A stretch of DNA of 18,648 nt, taken from the NCBI GenBank assembly GCA_946999425.1, contig CAMQDG010000025.1, positions 1 to 18,648 on the forward strand, given 5' to 3'. The translations under genes and the position numbers were made by a program. The first letter of the stretch is position 1; every line of letters begins with the position of its first letter. Source of the DNA: an uncultured Peptoniphilus sp. GTDB lineage: Bacteria; Bacillota; Clostridia; Tissierellales; Peptoniphilaceae. The notes beneath the pieces were generated by a model. It made no database searches and was not told where the DNA came from. It saw nothing but the letters and a program-made list of their open reading frames with translations. Positions 6,735-15,420 of the stretch are shown one piece after another.

Positions 6735-8174
6735 TTATTTAGTAACTTTAGGATCACGAATTATTATGTCGTCTTTTAAAGGTGTTTGATATTTTTCTCC
6801 TCTAAATGCAACAAGTTCTTCTTTTGCTTTTTTCAAAATTTCAGGATTATTCATTGCTTTTATGGCAGTTAATGCTAAAACTTGCATTGCTTTTGCACTT
6901 GCTTTTTTTGCATATGATGTAAGCCCTTGTGCAGTCATTTGCCAAGTGTGTAAGCTTGTTCCTAAGGCTGCTGTTGCCATGTTAAGTTGGATGGTTGGAG
7001 CTGCATAACTTAAATCTCCTACATCGGAAGTGATTGTCATGGCTCTACGTTTTAAATCAAGGGGTTCAACTTTTGTTTGTATTCCCTTTTCCAACATGTC
7101 TTCCACATCTTTTTCGTCAAATTCATCTAAAAGTCTTTCTTTTGTGGCTTCTTTTACAGCTTCTGTTTGAGTTTCATAAAATTCTCTTGCAAGTTTGAAA
7201 TCTTCTTGGTCAAATTCTGGTGCACCAAGTTCTTTAAAGGCTTCGTCCATAACTTTAGCTAAAGTTTTATTTGCATGGTAATCAGAAATTGCAACAATCA
7301 TTTTTGCTTCTACTTCTGTTTCGCACATCATGGCTGCTGCTTTTGCAATATTGTCTCCTCTTCTTGCTATATCAAGGGCTTCTTTAATTTTAGGGGCACG
7401 ATAAAAATATCTAAGTCCTGCATGGGATTGAACAACATTTGGAGCACTTCCTCCTACATCTTGGTAGGCATAGTGAATTCTTGCTTGCTCTACTACGTGT
7501 TCTCTTAGATAGTTTACGCCTACGTCCATAAGTTCACATGAATCAAGGGCACTTCTACCATTCTCCGGTGCATCTGATGCGTGGGATGATGTTCCTTTAA
7601 ATTTATAGTCCATGATTACGTTTGCGAGAGTTCCTTCAGTCCAAACGGCATTTCTATCCTTTGGATGCCATGTTAGTGCCATGTCCAAATCATCAAAATA
7701 ACCATCTCTTGCCATGAATGTTTTTGCTCCATCTCTTTCTTCTGATGGAGTTCCAAAAAATTTAACAGTTCCGTGTCCAATTTTATCAATGTAATCTTTT
7801 ACAATAAGAGCTGCACCCAAGGCTCCTGTTCCTAAATTATTGTGACCACAACCTTGTCCGTCAGTTTTTCCTTCTTCAGGCTTTTTTTCCGCAAGGCCTG
7901 CAACCTGGCTTAAACCAGGAAGAGCGTCATATTCTCCTGTGAATCCTATAACAGGATCTGAGTTTCCATAACTTGCAACGAAAGCTGTTTCAATTCCTTT
8001 TACTGGGCTAAGAGTAAATCCGTTTTCTTTTAAAACTTGTCTGTAAGCATCGGCACTTTTATATTCTATTAATCCGACTTCTGCAAAGTCCCATATCTTT
8101 TTGCTTAAGCTCCAAGTTAGATTTTCGTGCTTTTTTTGTAATTCAATTACTAATTCTTTTAAATTATCTTTCAT
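6735..8174 (-). CDS. M20 family (AbgB-like) amidohydrolase
   Basis: 479 aa. The start is the ATG at 8174 because AGGTG (8185–8181 on the minus strand) lies 6 nt before it; the in-frame GTG at 8183 sits inside that site. The protein matches the M20 metallopeptidase/amidohydrolase family typified by p-aminobenzoyl-glutamate hydrolase subunit B. Visible motifs are GEYDALPG (~80–87), GCGHNNLG (~108–115, metal-binding Cys/His), TPSEERDGAK (~142–151, catalytic/metal Glu), WHP (~169–171), HAS (~198–200) and LHTWQMT (~408–414). These families cleave an amide bond of N-acyl or aminoacyl substrates with two divalent metals, in the cytosol (no signal peptide). It is divergent from a YfcC-type transporter, suggesting the transporter imports its substrate. 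The substrate itself cannot be told from sequence. Confidence 0.88.
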   Translation of the reverse strand: MKDNLKELVIELQKKHENLTWSLSKKIWDFAEVGLIEYKSADAYRQVLKENGFTLSPVKGIETAFVASYGNSDPVIGFTGEYDALPGLSQVAGLAEKKPEEGKTDGQGCGHNNLGTGALGAALIVKDYIDKIGHGTVKFFGTPSEERDGAKTFMARDGYFDDLDMALTWHPKDRNAVWTEGTLANVIMDYKFKGTSSHASDAPENGRSALDSCELMDVGVNYLREHVVEQARIHYAYQDVGGSAPNVVQSHAGLRYFYRAPKIKEALDIARRGDNIAKAAAMMCETEVEAKMIVAISDYHANKTLAKVMDEAFKELGAPEFDQEDFKLAREFYETQTEAVKEATKERLLDEFDEKDVEDMLEKGIQTKVEPLDLKRRAMTITSDVGDLSYAAPTIQLNMATAALGTSLHTWQMTAQGLTSYAKKASAKAMQVLALTAIKAMNNPEILKKAKEELVAFRGEKYQTPLKDDIIIRDPKVTK

Positions 8175-8191
8175 AATTATCACCTAACCCT

Positions 8192-8219
8192 ATTTTATAT
8201 TATTTAAAATAAAAATCAA
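8192..8219 (-). promoter_or_regulatory. Candidate promoter of the amidohydrolase gene
   Basis: On the minus strand TTGATT (8219–8214) is followed by 16 nt and TAAAAT (8197–8192). The match is moderate in AT-rich sequence. It leaves a short leader before the ATG at 8174. Confidence 0.45.
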
Positions 8220-8223
8220 ATAA

Positions 8224-8235
8224 AAAAACGTTTTT
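8224..8235. promoter_or_regulatory. 12-bp palindrome in the divergent intergenic gap
   Basis: AAAAACGTTTTT is a perfect palindrome located between the two candidate promoters, adjacent to the -35 of the minus-strand gene. It is a possible operator, but A/T-tract symmetry can arise by chance in such AT-rich DNA. No regulator gene is adjacent. Confidence 0.3.
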
Positions 8236-8269
8236 CTTAAAATGTGATGAAAAAAAAGTTTGATTGTCC

Positions 8270-8275
8270 TATAAT
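8270..8275 (+). promoter_or_regulatory. Candidate -10 box of the yfcC-like gene
   Basis: A perfect TATAAT at 8270–8275 lies 30 nt before the ATG. No convincing -35 hexamer stands 16–18 nt upstream, which fits a promoter needing an activator or a weak promoter. Confidence 0.4.
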
Positions 8276-8304
8276 AAAATTAATTGATGGAAGGAGGACA
8301 TATA

Positions 8305-9699
8305 ATGAAAAAGAAAAAATCATTAAACATCAATCCCTACATACTTTTGTTTTCAGTTATAGTAGTATGTGGACTTTTAAGCTACTTTGTTCCTGCCGGA
8401 AGTTTTGAAAGGCAAGTCGTAGACGGCAAGACTATGGTTGTAGCAAATTCTTATAAGACTATGGAGGCAAGTCACGCAAGTATAATTGATATCTTCCGAG
8501 CAGTTCCTTACGGTTTTATTGGAGCAGCACCAATAATTGCAATTATACTTATCATTGGCGGTACTCTTAAAATCTACGACAAAACTGAAGCTATACCTCT
8601 TGCAATTTACAAACTTATTTCAAGACTTGGTACAAAGAGTAGCAATCTATTAATTATAGCTTTTTATTTAATATTTGCTTTACTTGGAGGCTTTTTAGGA
8701 TGGATTGAAACAATGCTTCCTTTTACACCTCTTGTTGTAGCCATTATGCTGGCTTTGGGTCTTGATAGTTTAGTTGCAGTAAGTATTGTAATAGTAGGAA
8801 TGATGTCTGGATTTTGTGCAGGACCAACAAATGTATTAACTGTAGGTATTGCTCAACAAATTTCTGAACTTCCCCTATTTTCAGGATTTTCTCTAAGATT
8901 TGTAGTATGGCTTATATTTTTAGTAGGTTCTTTAGCTTATATACTTGCTTATGCAAATAAAATTAAAAAAGATCCTTCTAAAAGTTTGGTAGCTGATATA
9001 GATACTTCAGATTTGAAATATGATTTTTCAACTTATGAAGGCAAAAAGTTAAATGCTGGTCAAACTCTTTCACTAGTTGCTCTTTTAGGAGCTTTCTTAT
9101 TATCCCTATATGGTATGTTCAAACTTAAATGGAACATAAATGATATGACTGCAGTCTTCTTGCTTTGTGGTGTAGTTGCAGGTCTTCTTAACAAGATGAA
9201 TGGAAATGAAATAGTAAATTCCCTAATTGAAGGAGCAAAGTCTGCCATGGGTGGAGCTCTTATAGTAGGAATTGCCAGAGGAGTTCAATGGATTCTCGAA
9301 ACAACTCACATAGTTGATACAATTATTAATTCTATGGCAAATGCCCTTTCAAATACTTCAGCTCTTACAGCAGGAATTGGTATAATAATAGCTGTTTCTC
9401 TTTTAAATGGTCTTGTGCCATCAGGTTCAGGAAAGGCTATGGCCCTTATTCCCCTTGTAATTCCTCTTGGAGATTTAATAGGACTTAATCGTCAAATTAC
9501 AACTCTTTGCTATCAATTTGGAGACGGTATAACAAACATGATTTGGTTTACTTATGGATCACTTCTTATGTTCTTATCCTATGGTAAGGTTCCATATAAT
9601 AAGTATATAAGATTTGTTGCACCTCTTATAATATTCTTCTTCATTGTGGCAATAGGTGCAGTCTATGTGGCTGTAAAAATTAACTACGGACCATTTTAG
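8305..9699 (+). CDS. YfcC family integral membrane transporter
   Basis: 464 aa. The ATG at 8305 is preceded by AAGGAGG (8291–8297, 7-nt spacing); earlier in-frame TTG/ATG codons lie upstream of or at that site and are rejected. The protein is highly hydrophobic, with about ten or more membrane segments starting near residue 12 (PYILLFSVIVVCGLL). Recognisable family elements are GFLGWIETMLPFTPLVV, the NGLVPSGSGKAMALIPL re-entrant-like motif and YQFGDGITNMIWFTYGS near the C-terminus, matching the YfcC/DcuC-type carriers (PF03606). Members move small organic or amino-acid-like anions across the cytoplasmic membrane. Divergence from the AbgB-like amidohydrolase suggests a joint import-and-cleavage role analogous to AbgT/AbgB, although this carrier resembles YfcC rather than AbgT. 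The substrate is unknown. Confidence 0.88.
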   Translation: MKKKKSLNINPYILLFSVIVVCGLLSYFVPAGSFERQVVDGKTMVVANSYKTMEASHASIIDIFRAVPYGFIGAAPIIAIILIIGGTLKIYDKTEAIPLAIYKLISRLGTKSSNLLIIAFYLIFALLGGFLGWIETMLPFTPLVVAIMLALGLDSLVAVSIVIVGMMSGFCAGPTNVLTVGIAQQISELPLFSGFSLRFVVWLIFLVGSLAYILAYANKIKKDPSKSLVADIDTSDLKYDFSTYEGKKLNAGQTLSLVALLGAFLLSLYGMFKLKWNINDMTAVFLLCGVVAGLLNKMNGNEIVNSLIEGAKSAMGGALIVGIARGVQWILETTHIVDTIINSMANALSNTSALTAGIGIIIAVSLLNGLVPSGSGKAMALIPLVIPLGDLIGLNRQITTLCYQFGDGITNMIWFTYGSLLMFLSYGKVPYNKYIRFVAPLIIFFFIVAIGAVYVAVKINYGPF

Positions 9700-9708
9700 A
9701 AATTGCTT

Positions 9709-9734
9709 ATCCCTGCAAATGCAGGGATTTTTTT
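9709..9734 (+). terminator. Terminator after the YfcC-like gene
   Basis: ATCCCTGCA (9709–9717) and TGCAGGGAT (9720–9728) form a strong hairpin followed by seven T (9728–9734), 10 nt after the stop codon. Confidence 0.9.
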
Positions 9735-9757
9735 ATTGGAAAATTTTACAAAAATTT

Positions 9758-9766
9758 TGTTATAAT
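9758..9766 (+). promoter_or_regulatory. Extended -10 promoter of the YitT-family gene
   Basis: TG-T-TATAAT forms an extended -10 element. A poor -35 candidate (TTGGAA, 9736–9741) stands 19 nt upstream. Predicted start of transcription is only a few nt before the Shine-Dalgarno site at 9774–9780, giving a very short leader. Confidence 0.55.
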
Positions 9767-9783
9767 ATTTCTTGAGGTGAGAA

Positions 9784-10638
9784 ATGAAGAGTGCTTTTAA
9801 TATAAAAAGATTTTTACTTGTAAATTTAGGGGTTATTTTAGTAGCAGTGGGCCTGCACTTTTTCTTAGTTCCAAATAGTCTTGCAGTTGGCGGAACAAGC
9901 GGCCTATCCATAGAAATCGGACACATTTTTCCATTTATTCCAGTATCATACATATTATTTGCCTTAAATATGATTTTAGTAGTTCTGGGATTTGCTACAA
10001 TAGGAAAAGATTTTGGATTTTATACAGTTTATGCTTCCATATCTTTGGGATTTTTTTTATGGCTTTTGGAAAATACTATTCCAACAGTAAAACCTATTGT
10101 TGAAGATGATATATTTATTAATCTTGTTTTCGGTATAATAATTCAGGCAATAGGTATAGGTATTGTAGTAAATCAAGGAGCCTCTACAGGAGGAACTGAT
10201 ATACTTGCAAAGATAATAGAAAAGTATACAAGATTTTCCTTTGGCAACGGACTTATAATGAGTGATGGAGTTGTAACTTTAATAGCTCTTTTATTATACG
10301 GGCCTGGTCTTGGAATGTATGCTCTTCTTGGTTGCTTTATGAATTCCTTTGTAATAGATAAGATGATTGCCGGTTTTGATACAAAATTTTATGTAACAAT
10401 AGTTTCTGAAAAAACAGAATCCATAAATGAATTTATTTTAAAGGAAATTGAAAGAGGCTCAACTATCTATGAGGCCAAGGGAGGCTATACCGATAAACAT
10501 AGAAAAGTTTTAACTTCAGTAGTAAACAAGGGTGATTTAATAAAATTAAAAGAATTTATAAGAAAAACCGATGAAAGAGCCTTTATGTATGTATCTTCAG
10601 TAACGGAAGTTGAAGGAGAAGGTTTCACCTATGAATAA
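9784..10638 (+). CDS. YitT family membrane protein (YitT + DUF2179)
   Basis: 284 aa; ATG preceded by GAGGTGA (9774–9780). The N-terminal ~195 residues form about five membrane segments (from FLLVNLGVILVAVGLHFFLV at ~10) with the family signatures PNSLAVGGTSGLS near residue 31 and NQGASTGGTDILAKI near residue 137, matching the YitT/DUF161 membrane domain (PF02588). The soluble C-terminal ~80 residues (YVTIVSEK … GGYTDKHRKVL) match DUF2179 (PF10035), a small cytoplasmic domain typical of this family. The molecular role of YitT proteins is not established; a transport or regulatory role is often proposed. The gene is monocistronic between two terminators. Confidence 0.9.
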   Translation: MKSAFNIKRFLLVNLGVILVAVGLHFFLVPNSLAVGGTSGLSIEIGHIFPFIPVSYILFALNMILVVLGFATIGKDFGFYTVYASISLGFFLWLLENTIPTVKPIVEDDIFINLVFGIIIQAIGIGIVVNQGASTGGTDILAKIIEKYTRFSFGNGLIMSDGVVTLIALLLYGPGLGMYALLGCFMNSFVIDKMIAGFDTKFYVTIVSEKTESINEFILKEIERGSTIYEAKGGYTDKHRKVLTSVVNKGDLIKLKEFIRKTDERAFMYVSSVTEVEGEGFTYE

Positions 10639-10646
10639 AAAATATT

Positions 10647-10673
10647 CTCAGTCAAAAAAGACTGAGTTTTTTT
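10647..10673 (+). terminator. Terminator after the YitT-family gene
   Basis: CTCAGTC (10647–10653) and GACTGAG (10660–10666) with an A6 loop are followed by seven T. It begins 8 nt after the stop codon. Confidence 0.93.
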
Positions 10674-10750
10674 ATGTCTATAAAAATTTTTTAATTTATA
10701 AAATGGAATTTTTTATAAATTTCGCCAATATTTTAATATTTGCCCACCTA

Positions 10751-10759
10751 TGGTAAAAT
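10751..10759 (+). promoter_or_regulatory. Candidate extended -10 promoter of the gdpP operon
   Basis: TG-G-TAAAAT precedes the first gene of the operon; the -35 region (about 10731–10736, TTTTAA) is weak. If used, transcription would begin at or beside the Shine-Dalgarno site of the DUF2232 gene. Confidence 0.4.
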
Positions 10760-10777
10760 AATGTGGGAGTTGATTTT

Positions 10778-11665
10778 TTGAAAACAACAAATTTAAACAT
10801 TTTAAAATTGCTCCTTGGTTCAATAACAATTACAATGTTGGGCTTATTTTTCCCACCAATTTATTTATTCTTTCCCTCATTGTTTTTATATTATGGAATT
10901 AAGGATTCAATAATAAAAGCTATTTTGGCTTTGCTTGTTCCCTCTTTTATTATGGGATATATAAATCCTACTTTGGGGCTTGCAATTTTTGTGGTATTTG
11001 CACCTATGATTTTAATTTTGCATTACCTTATAACAAATAAATATGGCGTTGATATGAGCTTAGGCCTTTCATCTTTAATAACTTTTATCTCCATCTTATC
11101 TATTATGTATGCTTATGGAATAAATGGTAGCGCCCTATCTTCCGAAGAAAGTGTAAAAGCTTACATTGAAAGTGCAAAACTTGTTCTTTCAAAGGGTGGA
11201 GCTTTAAACACTTCAAACTTAGAAGGAAATCTTAGGACCATGTATTTACAAACTGTGGCTCTTTTACCTTCAATAATAGTTATAATTAGCATGGCAATTT
11301 CTTTTATGACCTATTTATTAACAGGTAGAAGACTTTTAAAAGATGGGATAATTGTAATGCAACCACCCTCTTTTGAATTTTTAAGGTTGCCAAAAATCTT
11401 TACAGCAATTTCAATTCTTGTCCTTTTGATTTTAAAATTATCAGGTCTTCAAGAAATTTTTATAAATTTAGCTTTTGTTTTTACCTTTATGACCTTTGTA
11501 AATGGTCTTTCAACTTTAAAATTTCTCTTGTTTAAAATGGGAGCTTCCCGCTTTATTCAAGTCTTGGCTCTTGTATCTTTTATATTCTTGCCGGGAATGC
11601 AAATAGCATCGGCAGTCTTGGGCCTTGCAGATTCTTTATTTAATTTAAGGAGATTACCGAATTAA
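10778..11665 (+). CDS. DUF2232 (YybS-like) membrane protein
   Basis: 295 aa from a TTG start at 10778. I prefer this over the in-frame GTG at 10763 because GGGAG (10765–10769) lies 8 nt before the TTG and nothing ribosome-binding-like precedes the GTG. The protein has roughly seven or eight hydrophobic segments: a long N-terminal cluster (~10–125), a polar stretch with SSEESVKAYIESAK (~135–150), then paired C-terminal segments. Length, topology and position directly upstream of gdpP–rplI–dnaB match the DUF2232/YybS family of Firmicutes. Its molecular function is unknown; conserved linkage to GdpP suggests a role near c-di-AMP signalling or the envelope. It is separated from gdpP by a single nucleotide. 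Confidence 0.85.
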   Translation: MKTTNLNILKLLLGSITITMLGLFFPPIYLFFPSLFLYYGIKDSIIKAILALLVPSFIMGYINPTLGLAIFVVFAPMILILHYLITNKYGVDMSLGLSSLITFISILSIMYAYGINGSALSSEESVKAYIESAKLVLSKGGALNTSNLEGNLRTMYLQTVALLPSIIVIISMAISFMTYLLTGRRLLKDGIIVMQPPSFEFLRLPKIFTAISILVLLILKLSGLQEIFINLAFVFTFMTFVNGLSTLKFLLFKMGASRFIQVLALVSFIFLPGMQIASAVLGLADSLFNLRRLPN

Positions 11666-11666
11666 G

Positions 11667-13649
11667 ATGAAAGATAAATTTTTTAATTTGTTAGATGCAA
11701 AATTTATCCTTGCTTTTAGTTTTATAGCACTTATTATAATAGCTATATTAAAGCCCTTTGTTGGTGGAATAGCAGGTCTTATTTACATCTATCTAATTTT
11801 TATAAGTTATAAAAAGGTAAAAGATAAGAATTATGCTTCAAAAAAGTATATTGAACAAATTTCTCAGGATTTCGATTCAGTTACTAAGCAAGCTGTTTTT
11901 AATATGCCTTTTCCCATGGTAATTTGCGATGGAGATGGTAGTATTTTATGGTACAATACCCTATTTGTAAATTTATTTTCTTCAGAGCTTATGGGAGAAA
12001 ATATAAAAAATATTTTACCTCAAATAATTCGTGATGATATAAATGAAACAGGCTACAATATAATCTTTGATTCAAAGGATTATACAGTCTATAAAAATAA
12101 TGTGGATCTTTCCACAAGTTCATCTCAAATAAAAAGTATACAGATGTATTTTATGGTTGATTCTTCCGATTATGTAAAACTTCAAAGAGTTTATATCAAT
12201 TCTAAAGCTATTATTTTAAAAATAGAGGTTGATAATTATGATGAGGCTCTTGATTCTACTCCAGATTCATCAAGACCTATATTGATTGCTGAAATAGATT
12301 CTATTTTAAATAGCTATTTTGATGAGTATCAAGGCCTTTTAATAAAAGCTGACTCAGACACCTATATAGCAGTTTTAAGTTTTCAAGCCTTAAAACAAAT
12401 TAAGGAAAGAAGATTTGATTTACTTGATGATTTAAGGGAACTTGATAAGGGAAATGTAATTCCTATAACTCTTTCCATAGGAGTTTCCTCCTTCGGAAAA
12501 AGTTTCAGTGAATCCTATCAAGAAGCTGATACAGCTCTTGATATTGCTCTTGGAAGAGGTGGCGATCAAGCTGTTGTAAGAGTCGATGATAATTATGAAT
12601 TTTTTGGTGGTAGAAGTAAGGCTGTTGAAAAGAGAAATAAGGTTAAGGCAAGAGTAATAGGAGTTGCCCTTAGACAATTAATTGATGCAACAGATGAAAT
12701 CTTTATTATGGGTCATGCAAACCCGGATATGGATGCCATAGGAGCAGCCATAGGAGTGCACAGAGCAGTTTTAAACAGGGGTAAAAAAGGTTACATTGTA
12801 TTTAATGAAGTAAATCCTTCTATTGAAAATTTAATGCTTAGGCTGAAGGAAGAAGAACCAGAACTTTTAAAGGACTTTTTAAATTCTGAAGTAGCTCTTG
12901 GAAAAATAAAGTCCAATTCCCTAATTATAATGGTGGATAACCACAGACCTTCTATGACGGAATGCCCAGATCTTATAGCAAAAACAAATCAAATTGTAAT
13001 TTTAGATCACCATAGGAGAAGTAAGGAGTTTGTTGATAATCCTGTTTTAACTTATATTGAGCCTTATGCTTCCAGTACCTGTGAACTTGTAACTGAAATG
13101 CTCACTTATATGAGTGATAACTCAAACCTAACTCACTTTGAAGCTGATGCTCTTATGAGTGGTATTATTGTAGATACTAAAAACTTTACCTTCCAAACAG
13201 GGGTAAGGACTTTTGAAGCTGCAAGTATGTTAAGACGTCAGGGCTCAGATATGGTAAAAGTTCAAGCCCTATTTAAAAATGATCTTGATACTTTACAATC
13301 AAAGGCCGAAGTTGTTCATGCAACAAAAATAATCGACGGCAAAATTGCAATTTCAAAACTTGATAGATATCAAGAAAATTCTATTTTAATAGCGGCTCAA
13401 GCAGCAGATGAGCTTTTACAAATTAATAATATAGAGGCAAGTTTTGTCTTAACTCATAAGGAAAATAAAATTCATATTTCCGGCAGAAGCAGAGGAAGTT
13501 TCAGTGTTCAACTTGTTCTTGAAAAAATTGGCGGTGGAGGTCATTTAAATATGGCTGGTGCCCAAGTTGAAACTGACAGTATAGAAGAAGCCGAAAAAAT
13601 TTTAAGAAATGCTTTAGATGAATATATGAAAGAGGTTGAAGATAAATGA
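11667..13649 (+). CDS. gdpP: Cyclic-di-AMP phosphodiesterase GdpP
   Basis: 660 aa. Two N-terminal membrane segments (~12–48) anchor it in the cytoplasmic membrane. A PAS-like domain follows (~75–170), then a degenerate GGDEF domain (~200–312; GRGGDQAVV where an active cyclase would have GGDEF), and a DHH/DHHA1 phosphodiesterase module. The DHH part shows GHANPDMDAIGA (349–360), DNHRPS (~424) and DHH (447–449); DHHA1 shows the GGGGH motif (622–626). This is the full GdpP/YybT architecture at the usual length. The enzyme hydrolyses c-di-AMP to pApA, controlling potassium and osmolyte uptake and wall homeostasis. All metal-binding motifs look intact. The nearest AAGGAG (11647–11652) is 14 nt from the ATG, so translation may depend on coupling to the upstream gene. 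It overlaps rplI by 4 nt. Confidence 0.96.
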   Translation: MKDKFFNLLDAKFILAFSFIALIIIAILKPFVGGIAGLIYIYLIFISYKKVKDKNYASKKYIEQISQDFDSVTKQAVFNMPFPMVICDGDGSILWYNTLFVNLFSSELMGENIKNILPQIIRDDINETGYNIIFDSKDYTVYKNNVDLSTSSSQIKSIQMYFMVDSSDYVKLQRVYINSKAIILKIEVDNYDEALDSTPDSSRPILIAEIDSILNSYFDEYQGLLIKADSDTYIAVLSFQALKQIKERRFDLLDDLRELDKGNVIPITLSIGVSSFGKSFSESYQEADTALDIALGRGGDQAVVRVDDNYEFFGGRSKAVEKRNKVKARVIGVALRQLIDATDEIFIMGHANPDMDAIGAAIGVHRAVLNRGKKGYIVFNEVNPSIENLMLRLKEEEPELLKDFLNSEVALGKIKSNSLIIMVDNHRPSMTECPDLIAKTNQIVILDHHRRSKEFVDNPVLTYIEPYASSTCELVTEMLTYMSDNSNLTHFEADALMSGIIVDTKNFTFQTGVRTFEAASMLRRQGSDMVKVQALFKNDLDTLQSKAEVVHATKIIDGKIAISKLDRYQENSILIAAQAADELLQINNIEASFVLTHKENKIHISGRSRGSFSVQLVLEKIGGGGHLNMAGAQVETDSIEEAEKILRNALDEYMKEVEDK

Positions 13650-14095
13650 AAATAATACTTTTAAAAGATGATAAGACTTTAGGTAAAGCCGGCACCCTTA
13701 CAGATGCAAAAGACGGCTACGCAAGAAATTTTTTATTTCCCAGAAAAATTGCAATAGAAGCAACTGAGGAAAACTTACAAAAATGGAAAGAAGACAGAAA
13801 AAGAGAAGAAGAGGAAGAAAAACAAAATAGAAAAGAAGCTAATGAGCTTAAAAAGAAAATAGAAAAAAAATCTATAACAATAGAGGCAAAAGGTGGCGAA
13901 AATGGAAAATTATTTGGTGCTATCACTTCACAAAACATTTCTGACCAAATAAAAAGCGTCTTTGGTTTGGATATAGATAAAAAAAGAATACTTCTTAGTG
14001 AGAATATAAAGACTGAAGGCACTCAAACAATTCAAGTAAAGCTTTATGGAGATATCCTTGCAAATTTAAAGGTAAAAGTGGAAGTATTAAGGTGA
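13646..14095 (+). CDS. rplI: 50S ribosomal protein bL9
   Basis: 149 aa, normal length. The N-terminal globular domain carries the family signature GYARNFLFP (residues 24–32) after the MKIILLKD start; a long charged helix follows (~42–78, rich in Glu and Lys), then the C-terminal domain beginning near IEAKGGENGKLFGAIT. bL9 binds 23S rRNA near the L1 stalk and helps maintain reading-frame fidelity. The start overlaps the gdpP stop (ATGA, 13646–13649), with AGAGG 10 nt upstream. The order gdpP–rplI–dnaB is conserved in Firmicutes. Confidence 0.97.
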   Translation: MKIILLKDDKTLGKAGTLTDAKDGYARNFLFPRKIAIEATEENLQKWKEDRKREEEEEKQNRKEANELKKKIEKKSITIEAKGGENGKLFGAITSQNISDQIKSVFGLDIDKKRILLSENIKTEGTQTIQVKLYGDILANLKVKVEVLR

Positions 14096-14099
14096 TAAA

Positions 14100-15419
14100 A
14101 TGGAAATGAGAGTTCCTCCCCACAGTGAAGAAGCGGAAGTATCTTCCCTTGGAGCAATGCTTTTATCAAGAGATGCTATTTCAGCAGCATCTGAAATTTT
14201 AATTCCTGAAGATTTCTATTCTCCAGCCCATCAAAAAATTTACGGTGCAATTTTAGACTTAGATGGAAAAAATGAACCAGCAGATATTGTAACTGTAAGT
14301 GAAGAGCTTACAAGGCAAAATGTAATTGATGAGATAGGAGGTATGCCCTATCTTGCAAGCCTTTCTTCTGCAGTTGGAACAATAGCAAATACGGAATTTT
14401 ATTGTAAAATCATAAAAGAAAAATCAATCTTAAGAAAACTTATAGGTGCAAGTGACGATATTATTTCCAACTCCTACAATCCTGAAGCAAGGGCAAATTC
14501 AGTAATAGAAATTGCGGAAAAAACAATTTTTGAAATTACTCAGGATTCTATGAACAATGGCCTTGTACCATTAAAAGATGCCCTTCTTGACAGTTTCTCC
14601 CTTATGGAAAAAAGAGCCCAAAATAAAAATGCCCTAACAGGAGTTACAACAGGTTTTACAGACCTTGACAGAAAACTTTCAGGGCTTCAAAGATCCGACT
14701 TAGTTTTAATTGCAGCTCGTCCGTCAATGGGAAAAACAGCCCTTATGGTAAATATAACTACCAATGCTGCTCAAAAAGGAGATGCAAAAGTTGCAGTTTT
14801 CTCTCTTGAAATGAGTAAAAATCAACTTGTGCAAAGGATGATTTCCGCAGCAACTCATATAGATCTTATGAAAATTATAAGTGGAAGTTTAAATGAAGAA
14901 GAATGGACAAAAGTTATAAACTCCATGACAGTCCTACAAAACTTGGACATAAATATTGACGACACGCCGGGTATGAGCCCTGTAGAAATGAAGGCAAAAT
15001 GTAGAAGATTAAAGGCTGAAAGGGGTTTGGACTTAATAGTTATAGATTACTTGCAACTTATGGAACTAAGCTCCAGAACTGAATCAAGACAACAGGAAAT
15101 TTCAGCAATATCTCGTTCTCTAAAAGCCCTTGCAAAAGAGTTGGATGTTCCTGTCGTAGCTCTTTCACAGCTTTCAAGAGCACCGGAACTTCGTTCAGAT
15201 CACAGACCTATCCTATCAGACTTGAGAGAATCTGGAGCCATCGAGCAAGATGCAGACGTTGTAATGTTCTTATATAGGGACGATTATTACAATAAAGAAG
15301 AATCTAAAGAACCAAATGTTGGAGAAGTTATTATAGCAAAACATAGAAACGGACCAACTGGAACAATAAAACTTGTATTCAAAAAAGAATTTACAAAATT
15401 TTTAAACATGGAGAGATAA
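14100..15419 (+). CDS. dnaB: Replicative DNA helicase DnaB
   Basis: 439 aa. The N-terminal DnaB domain (~1–105, PPHSEEAEVSSLGAML) mediates hexamer assembly and primase contact; a linker leads to the RecA-like ATPase domain (~175–439). Motifs: Walker A ARPSMGKT (206–213), Walker B VIDYLQL (314–320), SQLSR (356–360), and KHRNGPTG (~414–421) with the arginine finger. There is no intein. It is the 5'-3' hexameric helicase that unwinds DNA at replication forks (named dnaC in Bacillus subtilis). AAGGTGA (14089–14095) overlaps the rplI stop codon 4 nt before the ATG, so translation is coupled. It lies within the gdpP operon, upstream of uppP. Confidence 0.97.
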   Translation: MEMRVPPHSEEAEVSSLGAMLLSRDAISAASEILIPEDFYSPAHQKIYGAILDLDGKNEPADIVTVSEELTRQNVIDEIGGMPYLASLSSAVGTIANTEFYCKIIKEKSILRKLIGASDDIISNSYNPEARANSVIEIAEKTIFEITQDSMNNGLVPLKDALLDSFSLMEKRAQNKNALTGVTTGFTDLDRKLSGLQRSDLVLIAARPSMGKTALMVNITTNAAQKGDAKVAVFSLEMSKNQLVQRMISAATHIDLMKIISGSLNEEEWTKVINSMTVLQNLDINIDDTPGMSPVEMKAKCRRLKAERGLDLIVIDYLQLMELSSRTESRQQEISAISRSLKALAKELDVPVVALSQLSRAPELRSDHRPILSDLRESGAIEQDADVVMFLYRDDYYNKEESKEPNVGEVIIAKHRNGPTGTIKLVFKKEFTKFLNMER

Positions 15420-15420
15420 A

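Noticed and set aside
8284..8304. Upstream TTG/ATG starts for the YfcC-like gene
   Set aside because: The AAGGAGG site lies downstream of these codons and is ideally placed for the ATG at 8305.
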